From positions 1 to 55,359 of the forward strand of contig CAJUEU010000009.1 of assembly GCA_910585735.1 (NCBI GenBank): a stretch of 55,359 nucleotides of DNA, given 5' to 3'. Under the pieces are notes generated by a model. The model saw nothing but the letters and a program-made list of their open reading frames with translations, made no database searches and was not told the DNA's origin. The translations under genes were made by a program, and so were the position numbers. This stretch comes from an uncultured Oscillospiraceae bacterium (GTDB lineage: Bacteria; Bacillota; Clostridia; Oscillospirales; Oscillospiraceae). Positions within the stretch are counted from its first letter, which is position 1. The number at the start of each line of letters is the position of its first letter. This document shows positions 9,587-17,851 of this stretch, in pieces.

Positions 9587-9640
9587 TGGTTCTCGTATAT
9601 GCCCCGCAGAAAAAACGCTGCGGGGCATATACGAGAACCA
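9587..9640 (+). repeat. Perfect 23-bp inverted repeat with 8-base loop
   Basis: The arms 9587-9609 and 9618-9640 are exact reverse complements, with loop AAAAAACG. It sits between the terminator and the permease gene, whose start is 27 bases further on. As RNA it is a very stable stem-loop able to block 3'-5' decay or hide the region from ribosomes; as DNA it could be a large operator. No U-run follows, so it is not a classical terminator. Confidence 0.8.
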
Positions 9641-9666
9641 ATGAAATGAAATGGAGGGATCTCTGA

Positions 9667-10620
9667 ATGGTCAAATATACCCTGCAGAGAACTCTGTATA
9701 TGATCATGGTGTTTTTCACCATCACCTTCATGTGCTTTGTTCTCATCCGAATGCTGCCCCTGCCGGTGCTTCCGCCCGAGGACGTTCACACCAAGATCGT
9801 CATGATGCGCCGGGAGGCCCTGGGCTATAACGAGCCTTATGTGGTGCAGTTCGGCATTTTCCTGAAGAATATTTTTACCAAATGGGACTGGGGTCTCAGC
9901 GAGATCCTGTATTACGGCCAGGATGTGTGGAGCATTTTCGTGCAGAAGCTGCCCGCCACTATGGTGGTGAACCTCTACTCCATCATCTGGACCATCCCGG
10001 TGGGTATCGCTTTGGGTATCTTTGCCGCCCTGAAGAAGAATACCTGGGTGGACTACACCATCTCCACCCTGACCATGGTGGTCATTTCGGTGCCCTCCTT
10101 CGTCTACGCTTTCCTGATCCAGTACCTATTCTGCTATAAGCTCCAATGGTTCCCGTTCCTGATGAAGGGCGGAACAGACTGGTTTAGCTGGCCTATGTTC
10201 ATCTCCATGGTGCCGGCCATTCTCTCCCTCTCTTTCGGCACCATCGCGGGCTTTGCCCGGACCACCCGGGCTGAGCTCACCGAGGTACTGACCAGTGAGT
10301 TCATGCTTCTGGCCCGGACCAAGGGCCTGACCAAGACCCAGGCTACGGTACGCCACGCCCTGCGCAACTGCTTTGTGGTCATTGTGCCCGCCATTTTTGG
10401 CCAGTTTATCGGTATTCTGGGCGGTTCTCTCATTATTGAGGGCATCTTCGGTATCCCCGGTGTGGGCGGACTGACCCTGAAGGCCATTACGGGATTGGAT
10501 TATAATATTTTTATCCTTTCCACCTGTTTCTACACCGCCATCGGACTGGCGGCCAGCCTTGTGGTCGATATCAGCTACGGCTTTATCGATCCGCGGATCA
10601 GAATGGGGTCGAAGAAATGA
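9667..10620 (+). CDS. Peptide-type ABC transporter permease, DppB-like
   Basis: 317-residue membrane protein with an N-terminal helix (about residues 8-28) and further helices typical of DppB/OppB. The cytoplasmic EAA-type loop (LLARTKGLTKTQATVRHALRN, about residues 214-234) contacts the ATPases, and the C-terminal SLIIEGIFGIPGVGGL segment is a family hallmark. Length is normal. The start at 9667 follows GGAGGG. Its end overlaps the next permease start by 4 bases (ATGA), indicating coupled translation. Confidence 0.9.
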   Translation: MVKYTLQRTLYMIMVFFTITFMCFVLIRMLPLPVLPPEDVHTKIVMMRREALGYNEPYVVQFGIFLKNIFTKWDWGLSEILYYGQDVWSIFVQKLPATMVVNLYSIIWTIPVGIALGIFAALKKNTWVDYTISTLTMVVISVPSFVYAFLIQYLFCYKLQWFPFLMKGGTDWFSWPMFISMVPAILSLSFGTIAGFARTTRAELTEVLTSEFMLLARTKGLTKTQATVRHALRNCFVVIVPAIFGQFIGILGGSLIIEGIFGIPGVGGLTLKAITGLDYNIFILSTCFYTAIGLAASLVVDISYGFIDPRIRMGSKK

Positions 10621-12155
10621 TGAAGAATGATATGAGAAATGAACACATCCCTGCCGAGCAGTTTGCTTTTGTGCAGGAGAATGAGGTGCTCCACGATCAG
10701 GAGCTTCAGACCAAGGCAAGGGGATTCTTTGCCGACGCCATGATGCGGTTCAGCAAGAACAAATCCTCGGTGATCGCCGCCTGGATCCTGCTCTTTCTGA
10801 TCCTCTTTGCCATCTTTTCGCCCATCATTTCCCGGTATGACGTGCGGGACACGGATAAGCTGTATGTCAACTTCCCCGCGTATGTGCCCGGGATCGCCCG
10901 GATGAACCTGGGCATTCTGGATGGCGCCAAGACCTTCGACTCCCAGAACGATGTGGCCATGCTGAAGTGGCGGGCCATTGGGGAGGAGACCGGCATGGAT
11001 CCGGTGCTTCGGGTCCTGAACACCCATGAGACCGAGGTGAAGTACCGGGGTCAGATGGTCACCCGTACCACCTATGATATTGAGGTCAACTACTATTACG
11101 CCTTGGGTATGATCTACAAGACCTTCTCCTATGACGAGTACAAGGCCCTCCAGGCCTGGCAGAACGAGACCGGCATCCAGGTGATCTATCCCTATGTGGA
11201 TCCCGCCGACATCAACGGGCAGACCGACACCCCCAACATCTGGTACCAGCTGGACAGCTCGGGAGCTCCCGCGCTGGATAAGAACGGGAACTTCATCCCG
11301 GCCTATTCTACCGACACTATGGGTGTTGGTGTGGAGTATGACTCCATTCGGATCCCGGGGGATGACGGAAGCTATGCCTATGCCACCGCCAAGGCTGGCG
11401 CCGTCCAGTGCCGTGTGCTGTACTACAATTACTATCAGTATATCAATGGCTTTGAGCCAAGCTATATCATGGGCACCAACGTGATGGGCCTGGACCTGTT
11501 CTGCGGCATCGGTGCCGGCGCCCGGTTCTCCCTGCTCTTCGCCATTCTGGTCTCTGCCATCAACCTGACCATCGGCGCCATTTACGGCGCCATCCAGGGC
11601 TACTACGGCGGCGCCGTGGACATGGTCCTGGATCGGATCTGCGACGTTCTCTCCGGTGTGCCCTTTGTGGTGGTCACCACCCTCTTCCAGCTCCACCTGG
11701 CGCAGAAGGTGGGTGCGATAGGAGCTTTTCTCTTTGCCTTCGTGTTAACGGGATGGATCAGTATGGCGGCCTTGACCCGGAAGCAGTTTTACCGCTTTAA
11801 GGGCCAGGAGTTCGTCATGGCGGCCCGGACCCTGGGCGCTTCAGATTCCCGGCTCATGTTCAAGCACATTTTCCCCAACGCCATCGGCACCATCATCACC
11901 TCCTGTGCCCTGGTCATTCCCGGCGTTATCAGCTCGGAGACCTCTATGACCTACCTGGGCATCGTGAACCTGCGGGCCTTTGCGGGTACCACCATCGGTA
12001 CCCTGCTCAGCGACGGCCGGGCGGCGGTTACCTCGGCTCCCCACGCCATCCTGTGGCCCAGCATTTTCCTGGGGCTGCTGATGATCTCCTTCAACCTGTT
12101 TGGCAACGGCCTGCGGGACGCCTTTAACCCGACCACGAGAGGGGTGGATGACTGA
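10617..12155 (+). CDS. Peptide-type ABC transporter permease, DppC-like, with a large external insertion
   Basis: 512-residue permease against about 300 in the DppC family. Helix 1 is near residues 47-70 and the remaining helices begin near 290. The stretch between them, normally some 50 residues, is about 220 here and is hydrophilic and Tyr/Asp/Asn-rich, so it should form an extracytoplasmic domain facing the binding protein. The EAA loop (VMAARTLGASDSRLMFKHI) and the downstream YLG...GTLLSDGR segment are intact. It overlaps the DppB-like gene by 4 bases and the next ATPase by 1 base. Confidence 0.88.
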   Translation: MMKNDMRNEHIPAEQFAFVQENEVLHDQELQTKARGFFADAMMRFSKNKSSVIAAWILLFLILFAIFSPIISRYDVRDTDKLYVNFPAYVPGIARMNLGILDGAKTFDSQNDVAMLKWRAIGEETGMDPVLRVLNTHETEVKYRGQMVTRTTYDIEVNYYYALGMIYKTFSYDEYKALQAWQNETGIQVIYPYVDPADINGQTDTPNIWYQLDSSGAPALDKNGNFIPAYSTDTMGVGVEYDSIRIPGDDGSYAYATAKAGAVQCRVLYYNYYQYINGFEPSYIMGTNVMGLDLFCGIGAGARFSLLFAILVSAINLTIGAIYGAIQGYYGGAVDMVLDRICDVLSGVPFVVVTTLFQLHLAQKVGAIGAFLFAFVLTGWISMAALTRKQFYRFKGQEFVMAARTLGASDSRLMFKHIFPNAIGTIITSCALVIPGVISSETSMTYLGIVNLRAFAGTTIGTLLSDGRAAVTSAPHAILWPSIFLGLLMISFNLFGNGLRDAFNPTTRGVDD

Positions 12156-14326
12156 TGGAAAATAAACTGCATGTACAGGACCTGCGGGTCTCCTTCCACA
12201 CCAGCAACGGAAAGGTCCAGGCGGTCCGGGGCATCAACTTCGACCTGGCCAAGGGCGAGACCCTGGCCATCGTGGGCGAGTCGGGCTCGGGCAAATCGGT
12301 GACAAGTAAGGCCATCCTGGGGATCCTGGCGGGTAACTCCATCGTGGAGTCCGGCGAGATCATCTATGACGGTCAGGACCTGTTGAAAATTTCCGAGGAG
12401 GACTTCCACAAGATCCGGGGCGACAAAATCGCCATGATCTTCCAGGACCCCATGTCCTCCCTGAACCCCATCGTCCGTATCGGCAATCAGCTTACCGAGG
12501 CTATGATCCTCAAGGGCAAGATCCGCCAGAAGGAGAGCCGGAATAACTTCAACGGGTATCTGAAGGTTCTCAACGCCAAAATGGTGGAGGCTTGCGGGGA
12601 CAAGTCCCGGGAGGCCGAGCTCACCGAGAAGTGCAAGAAGTTCGACAAGTTTGAGATCGAGCACACCAAGCTGGAGGCCGCCTACAACATCGCCCACGAG
12701 GGGGCGGAGGAAGCCCTGGACGACATTGAGGTCATCGCCTTTGAGCTGGAGAAGAACGCTCCGGGCAAGGGGGCGGCCGACCGGCTCAAGGACATTGAGC
12801 GCTACGCCAAGAGCTCCCTGCACAAGTACGTGGTGGACCCAGAGGTCTACCGTGCCGAGGTGGAGGAGCTGGCCGGATCGCTTTCGGGCAAGTTCAAGGA
12901 TAAGGACTACCAGGGCCTTCTGAAGAGCCTTTACCGGCTCAAGGAGATCCTGAGCACCGGCATGGGTAAGGGAGTGCCCAATTTCTTCCGCATGGGCTAT
13001 TATGTCACCTTCAGCGGCCAAGAGCTGCCCGATATGCCCATCGATGAGCTCAACGAGTACCTTCTCAAATATCTGGACGAAAACTTTATGCTGGAGTTCC
13101 TCCGGGACGCGGAGCAGGCCCTGGCGTACTCCGCGGGGATCACCTACGGCAACATCAGGACGGCCATCGGAGAGCTGGAGAAGGCCCGGGCAGCCTTTGC
13201 CCGGGAAAAGCTGGACAAGAAGGAATGCCAGGCCACGGCCAAGCACCTGGGCGAGGTGGTCAAGAATACCATCGATCCCCTGGCCATCACCAAGGACAGC
13301 GTGGTCTACACCTTCCTCCCCGGCTTGAAAAGCGAGCTGGAAAGCTACTTCGGCGGCGTGACCGGGAACGTCAGGATCCTGCGGAAGTACGAAAAGGAAA
13401 AGCGTAAATATGACGCGCTGGTGGCCAAGGGCAAGAAGCCCGGCTGGGAGCTGGCCGACGCGGCCGTCACCGACCTGGAGCTGGTGAAGGCCAATATCTC
13501 CCACCTGATCGACCGGCTGAGCGCCCACTATGAGCAGATCCTTTCCACCTCGGAAAACCGGGACTACCGGGCCGAGACCATCGCCGTCATCGACTATCTG
13601 ATGGCCAACGCCTCGGGCGTGGTGGCCAAGGTCACGCCCCAGATCGCCAAGCAGCGGGCCATCAAGCTCATGGAAGAGGTAGGCATCGCTGAGCCCCACA
13701 AGCGGTACCGCCAGTATCCCTTCGAGTTCTCCGGCGGCATGCGGCAGCGGATCGTCATCGCCATCGCCCTGGCCGCCAACCCGGACATTCTTATCTGCGA
13801 CGAGCCTACCACCGCTCTGGACGTGACCATCCAGTCCCAGATCCTGGAGCTTATTAACAAGCTCCAGAAGGAGCGCCAGCTGTCGGTCATCTTCATCACC
13901 CACGACCTGGGCGTGGTGGCCAACATGGCGGACCGGGTGGCGGTGATGTACGCCGGCAAGATCGTGGAGTACGGCACGGCCGAGGACATTTTCTACCATG
14001 CCGCCCACCCCTATACCTGGGCGCTGATGAGTTCTATGCCCGATCTGGACACCAATGAGAAGCTCTCCGCCATCCCCGGCACGCCGCCCAACATGATCTA
14101 TCCGCCCAAGGGAGACGCTTTTGCCCCCCGGAACAAGTACGCCATGAAGATCGACTTTGAGCGGCAGCCCCCCATGTTCCAGATCAGCGACACCCACTAC
14201 GCGGCCACCTGGCTTCTGCACCCCGACGCCCCCAAGGTGGACCCGCCCAAGGCCGTTATGGACCGTATCGCCAGAATGAATGAGAGGAGGAAATCGAACG
14301 ATGAGCAACCAGGAACCTCTGCTTAA
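12155..14326 (+). CDS. Peptide-type ABC transporter ATPase, DppD-like, with a 370-residue insertion
   Basis: 723 residues against about 330 usual. Walker A (GESGSGKS) is near residue 40 and the Q-loop IFQDPMSSLNP near 95. The signature FSGGMRQR is only near 525, followed by Walker B (LICDEPTTALD) and the His switch (ITHDLG). The extra ~370 residues lie between Q-loop and signature, in the helical subdomain, and are Lys/Glu/Leu-rich with coiled-coil character. A C-terminal oligopeptide-transporter region (TPPNMIYPPKGDAF) is present but lacks the usual Cys cluster. All catalytic motifs are kept, so it should be active. The start directly abuts the DppC-like stop. Confidence 0.88.
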   Translation: MENKLHVQDLRVSFHTSNGKVQAVRGINFDLAKGETLAIVGESGSGKSVTSKAILGILAGNSIVESGEIIYDGQDLLKISEEDFHKIRGDKIAMIFQDPMSSLNPIVRIGNQLTEAMILKGKIRQKESRNNFNGYLKVLNAKMVEACGDKSREAELTEKCKKFDKFEIEHTKLEAAYNIAHEGAEEALDDIEVIAFELEKNAPGKGAADRLKDIERYAKSSLHKYVVDPEVYRAEVEELAGSLSGKFKDKDYQGLLKSLYRLKEILSTGMGKGVPNFFRMGYYVTFSGQELPDMPIDELNEYLLKYLDENFMLEFLRDAEQALAYSAGITYGNIRTAIGELEKARAAFAREKLDKKECQATAKHLGEVVKNTIDPLAITKDSVVYTFLPGLKSELESYFGGVTGNVRILRKYEKEKRKYDALVAKGKKPGWELADAAVTDLELVKANISHLIDRLSAHYEQILSTSENRDYRAETIAVIDYLMANASGVVAKVTPQIAKQRAIKLMEEVGIAEPHKRYRQYPFEFSGGMRQRIVIAIALAANPDILICDEPTTALDVTIQSQILELINKLQKERQLSVIFITHDLGVVANMADRVAVMYAGKIVEYGTAEDIFYHAAHPYTWALMSSMPDLDTNEKLSAIPGTPPNMIYPPKGDAFAPRNKYAMKIDFERQPPMFQISDTHYAATWLLHPDAPKVDPPKAVMDRIARMNERRKSNDEQPGTSA

Positions 14327-15365
14327 GGTCGAGCACCTCTGCCAGTATTTTAAGGCTGGAAATTTTGTGACCAAGGCCGTAGACGATGTGAGCTTTGACA
14401 TCAAGAAGGGCGAGGTCTTTGGCCTGGTGGGTGAGTCGGGCTGCGGCAAGACCACCACCGGCCGGTCCATCATCAAGCTTTATAACATTACCTCGGGCAA
14501 TATCATTTTCAAGGGCCAGCGCATCGCCGCCGGCACCCAGGGCTACAAGGACGCCATCAAGGCGGCCCAGGAGGAGATGAAGACTGCCGACGCGGCCAGA
14601 AAAGCCGAGCTGGAGGCTTTTATCAAGAAGCAGAAGGAAGAGATCAAGTCCGCCCAGCATGACCAGAAGCACGCGGATAAGAAGCTGGTCACCCAGATCC
14701 AGATGATCTTCCAGGACCCCATTGCTTCGCTGGATCCCCGTATGACCGTCCGGGAGATCATCTCCGAGGGCCTGGTCATCCAGGGGGAGAAGGACAAGAA
14801 GGTCATTGACCAGAAGGTCTATGAGATGCTGGAGCTGGTGGGCCTGGTGCCCGAGCACGCCTCCCGCTACCCCCATGAGTTCTCCGGCGGCCAGCGTCAG
14901 CGGATCGGCGTGGCCCGGTCTATTATCATGAACCCGGAGATCATCATTGCCGACGAGCCGGTGTCCGCCCTGGACGTGTCGGTCCAGGCCCAGGTCATCA
15001 ACCTGCTCAACGAGCTGAGGGAGCGCTTTGGCCTGACCCTTCTCTTCATCGCCCACGACCTCAGCGTGGTCAAGTATTTCTCCGACCGCATCGGTGTTAT
15101 GTATTTCGGCAAGATGGTGGAGATGGCAGACTCGGACGAGCTCTTTGCCCATCCCCTGCACCCCTATACCAAGTCTCTGCTCTCGGCCATTCCCCTGCCC
15201 GACCCCATCTACGAGCGGCAGCGGAAACGGATCACCTACAATCCTCTGGCCGAACACGACTATACCGAGGATAAGCCCAGCTTCCGTGAGGTCCGTCCGG
15301 GCCACTTTGTCCAGTGCAACGAGGCGGAGTACCGGCGTATCATGGAGCAGCTGAACGGGAAATGA
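14301..15365 (+). CDS. Peptide-type ABC transporter ATPase, DppF-like
   Basis: 354-residue partner ATPase. Walker A (GESGCGKTT) is near residue 45, the Q-loop IFQDPIASLDPR near 135, the signature FSGGQRQR near 194, Walker B IIADEPVSALD and switch IAHDLS follow. Between Walker A and the Q-loop there is about 50 residues of extra Ala/Lys/Glu-rich helix (about residues 75-125) not normally found. The start at 14301 (MSNQEPLLKV) has GAGAGGAGG 9 bases upstream and overlaps the DppD-like gene by 26 bases. Together the two ATPases form the heterodimer of the importer. Confidence 0.9.
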   Translation: MSNQEPLLKVEHLCQYFKAGNFVTKAVDDVSFDIKKGEVFGLVGESGCGKTTTGRSIIKLYNITSGNIIFKGQRIAAGTQGYKDAIKAAQEEMKTADAARKAELEAFIKKQKEEIKSAQHDQKHADKKLVTQIQMIFQDPIASLDPRMTVREIISEGLVIQGEKDKKVIDQKVYEMLELVGLVPEHASRYPHEFSGGQRQRIGVARSIIMNPEIIIADEPVSALDVSVQAQVINLLNELRERFGLTLLFIAHDLSVVKYFSDRIGVMYFGKMVEMADSDELFAHPLHPYTKSLLSAIPLPDPIYERQRKRITYNPLAEHDYTEDKPSFREVRPGHFVQCNEAEYRRIMEQLNGK

Positions 15366-15751
15366 GTGAAAAAGTAAGAGACATTCTCCTCAACTTGGTA
15401 ACGGGCGCGGTGATCGCGGGAGCTGTGTTTGCCTTGAACCTGAACCGGGGCTATCTGGTGCTGCGGTGCCTGTGCGACGGACTGTTTGTGGCGGCGGTGT
15501 TTCTGCTGGGCATTGGGTTTATCAAGCTGGCCCGGAACAAGGGGACCTTTGACACCGCCGGCTACGGCCTGCGCTATGTTTTTGACATGGCGATCCCCGC
15601 CCTTCGCCGGGAGGAGAAGGAGGACATCCACCAGTACCGGGAGCGCAAGGCCCGGGAGAGAAGCTCCTCCGCCGGGCTGCTGTTGGCGGGGGCGGTATAC
15701 TTGGCCCTGTCTTTGGCGGCCTTGGCTCTTTATGAGCTTGCGGGCCACTGA
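15362..15751 (+). CDS. Small membrane protein of unknown function, last gene of the importer operon
   Basis: 129 residues with three predicted membrane segments: about 8-28, 36-54 and 103-125. A basic/acidic loop (RREEKEDIHQYRERKARER) precedes the last helix. The start at 15362 overlaps the DppF-like stop (ATGA), so it is coupled to the transporter. I do not recognise it firmly; the layout resembles the DUF3899 class of small membrane proteins. A link to the transporter is inferred only from the overlap. Confidence 0.7.
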   Translation: MSEKVRDILLNLVTGAVIAGAVFALNLNRGYLVLRCLCDGLFVAAVFLLGIGFIKLARNKGTFDTAGYGLRYVFDMAIPALRREEKEDIHQYRERKARERSSSAGLLLAGAVYLALSLAALALYELAGH

Positions 15752-15782
15752 GGGAAAAATTTCTTTCCAAAAGGGAAGACAG

Positions 15783-15816
15783 AAGGGAGCCGGCGGATAA
15801 GGTCGGCTCCCTTTTT
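15783..15816 (+). terminator. Terminator of the peptide-importer operon
   Basis: Inverted repeat AAGGGAGCCG / CGGCTCCCTT around an 11-base loop, followed by a T-run. It lies about 30 bases after the last stop. Confidence 0.85.
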
Positions 15817-15951
15817 ATAAATTCTTCGGAACGTTGGTAGATACTCGTCTAAAGTAGACTGTAGGCCTGGAGGAGCGGACCCGGCGTTGCCGGCCCGCAG
15901 GGACCTGCAGAAGCAGGCATGACCTGCCGCAAAGTGTGTAGGGCATGAAAA

Positions 15952-15991
15952 GCAAAACGGCGGGACCCCAAAAGGGGCCCCGCCGTTTTGC
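15952..15991 (-). terminator. Terminator of the glp operon (can act on both strands)
   Basis: Near-perfect hairpin GCAAAACGGCGGG-CCCC / GGGG-CCCGCCGTTTTGC with loop AAAA. It lies 12 bases beyond the glpK stop and ends in TTTTGCTTTT when read leftward. Confidence 0.8.
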
Positions 15992-16003
15992 TGTCTGCGG
16001 AAG

Positions 16004-17491
16004 CTATTTTGCCCAGCCCTGGCTTCTCCCCACGGCCTTGTGCCACTCGACCAGAAGTCGTTCCCGCTCCCCGCTTTCCATAGCGGGGGTGAAGGTGTTG
16101 TCGCATTTCCAGAGCTGCCGGATCTCCGTAAGGTCCTTCCACACCCCGGTGGCCAGGCCGGCCAGGTAGGCCGCCCCCAGGGCGGTGGTCTCCCGAATGG
16201 CGGGGCGGCGGAGCTCCCGGCCCATAATGTCGGCCTGGAACTGCATGAGGAAGCGGTCCCGGCTGGCCCCGCCGTCGGCTTTCAGGGCGGTGAGAGGCAT
16301 CCCGGTGTCTGCCTCCATGGCGTGGACGAGGTCGCAGACCTGGTAGGCAATGGACTCCTGGGCCGCTCGGATGATATGCTCCCGCTTGGTGCCCCGGGTG
16401 AGGCCCACGATGGTCCCCCGGGCGTACATGTCCCAGTAAGGGGCCCCCAGGCCGGTAAAGGCGGGGACCAGGTAGACCCCGCCGTTGTCCGGGACCTTCT
16501 GGGCGTAGTATTCCGCGTCCCGGCTCTCATTGAAGAACCGCAGCTCGTCCCGCAGCCACTGAATGACGGCGCCGCCCACGAACACACTGCCCTCCAGGGC
16601 ATATTGGACCTTGTCCCCCAGGCCCACGGCAATGGTGGTAACCAAACCATTTTGACTTTCCACTGGGGTCTCTCCTGTGTTCATCAGCAGGAAACAGCCG
16701 GTGCCGTAAGTGTTTTTCGCGTCTCCCGGTCGAAAGCAGGTCTGCCCAAAGAGGGCGGCCTGTTGGTCTCCGGCCATGCCGGCGATGGGCACTTTTACCC
16801 CCTGGATGTCGGCGCAGCCGTAAATTTCGCTGGAGGAGCGCACTTGGGGCAGCATGGCTTTGGGGATGTCCAGCTCCTCCAGCAGCCTTTCGTCCCAGCA
16901 AAGCTTGTGAATGTCAAAGAGCATGGTGCGGGAGGCGTTGGTCACGTCGGTGACGTGGGCGGCGCCCCCCGTCAGCTTCCACACCAGCCAGGAGTCCACC
17001 GTGCCGAAGAGGACCTCTCCCCGCTCCGCTTTCTCCCGGGCTCCCTCCACATGGTCCAGAAGCCACTTGACCTTGGTGGCGGAAAAGTAGGCGTCGGGAA
17101 TGAGCCCGGTGGTTTTTTTGATGTGGTCTCCCAGTCCCCGCTCCACCAGGCTGTCCACCAATTCGGCGGTACGGCGGCACTGCCAGACGATGGCGTTGTG
17201 GATGGGCCGGCCGGTCTCCCGGTCCCAGAGGATGGTGGTCTCCCGCTGGTTGGTGATGCCGATGGCGGCAAGGTCGTGGGGGTCAATGCCCGACTGGGCA
17301 ATGACCTCCATCATCACGGCGTACTGGGAGGACCAGATCTCCATAGCGTCGTGCTCCACCCAACCCTCATGGGGATAAAACTGGGTGAATTCCTTCTGAC
17401 TGATCCCAATGATGTTTTGCGCCTGGTCAAAGAGGATCGCCCGTGAGCTGGTGGTGCCCTGGTCAAGGGCCAGAATGTACTTTTTTTCCAT
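16004..17491 (-). CDS. glpK: Glycerol kinase
   Basis: Phosphorylates glycerol to glycerol-3-phosphate with ATP. 495 residues, normal for the FGGY kinase family. The N-terminal nucleotide-binding segment LDQGTTSSRAILFD begins at residue 9. FGGY features follow: WDRETGRPIHNAIVWQCRRT, GMAGDQQAALFGQ, and GGASRDRFLMQFQADIMG. It is the last gene of a four-gene operon, 3 bases after the DUF1667 gene stop, with GGGGGG as ribosome site inside that gene's end. The product is the substrate of the two FAD proteins encoded upstream. No glycerol facilitator gene is in the window. Confidence 0.97.
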   Translation of the reverse strand: MEKKYILALDQGTTSSRAILFDQAQNIIGISQKEFTQFYPHEGWVEHDAMEIWSSQYAVMMEVIAQSGIDPHDLAAIGITNQRETTILWDRETGRPIHNAIVWQCRRTAELVDSLVERGLGDHIKKTTGLIPDAYFSATKVKWLLDHVEGAREKAERGEVLFGTVDSWLVWKLTGGAAHVTDVTNASRTMLFDIHKLCWDERLLEELDIPKAMLPQVRSSSEIYGCADIQGVKVPIAGMAGDQQAALFGQTCFRPGDAKNTYGTGCFLLMNTGETPVESQNGLVTTIAVGLGDKVQYALEGSVFVGGAVIQWLRDELRFFNESRDAEYYAQKVPDNGGVYLVPAFTGLGAPYWDMYARGTIVGLTRGTKREHIIRAAQESIAYQVCDLVHAMEADTGMPLTALKADGGASRDRFLMQFQADIMGRELRRPAIRETTALGAAYLAGLATGVWKDLTEIRQLWKCDNTFTPAMESGERERLLVEWHKAVGRSQGWAK

Positions 17492-17494
17492 CGG

Positions 17495-17851
17495 TCAGCC
17501 CCCCTTATCCATGTTCCTTGCGGCCACCACGTTGACCCCGGTGCCGCAGACATTCTCTATGATGGTGTCTCCCACATGGACCGGGGCGGTGAGGGCGATC
17601 CCCTCCAATGCGGCCATGACCTCCATCATCTTTCCCTTGGGCACCGGCCGGTCGGTTTTTACCGGGCACCGGGGGTGCGTTCCGCCCTCACAGCGGACAG
17701 TAGAGGTCACCACCCGGGTGGGGTTGGTCAGTTCGGCTTTTCCATATTCCGCTCCCCTGAGGCAGCCGTTTCCCGTGACGGCGTAGTCCTTCTCCTCGTC
17801 CACCTTCAAATGGCACCCCTTGGGGCAGACAATGCAAATGAGTTCCTTCAT
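17495..17851 (-). CDS. DUF1667 cysteine-motif protein of the glp operon
   Basis: 118 residues, with N-terminal Cys motif CIVCPKGCHL (Cys 6, 9 and 13) and a further GNGC and CEGG cysteine, suggesting a bound metal or iron-sulfur centre. DUF1667 proteins are commonly encoded beside GlpA/GlpB-type oxidoreductases in Clostridia, and here it sits between the FAD/NAD protein and glpK. Its start overlaps the upstream stop (ATGA). By context it is an electron-transfer or assembly subunit of the anaerobic glycerol-3-phosphate oxidising complex; this is inference. Confidence 0.88.
   Translation of the reverse strand: MKELICIVCPKGCHLKVDEEKDYAVTGNGCLRGAEYGKAELTNPTRVVTSTVRCEGGTHPRCPVKTDRPVPKGKMMEVMAALEGIALTAPVHVGDTIIENVCGTGVNVVAARNMDKGG

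Noticed and set aside
11951..14476. 841-residue open frame on the minus strand opposite the DppD-like gene
   Set aside because: Mirror frame of a GC-rich gene; no ribosome site and the protein is low-complexity Leu/His/Gly/Val. The plus-strand frame has all ABC motifs.
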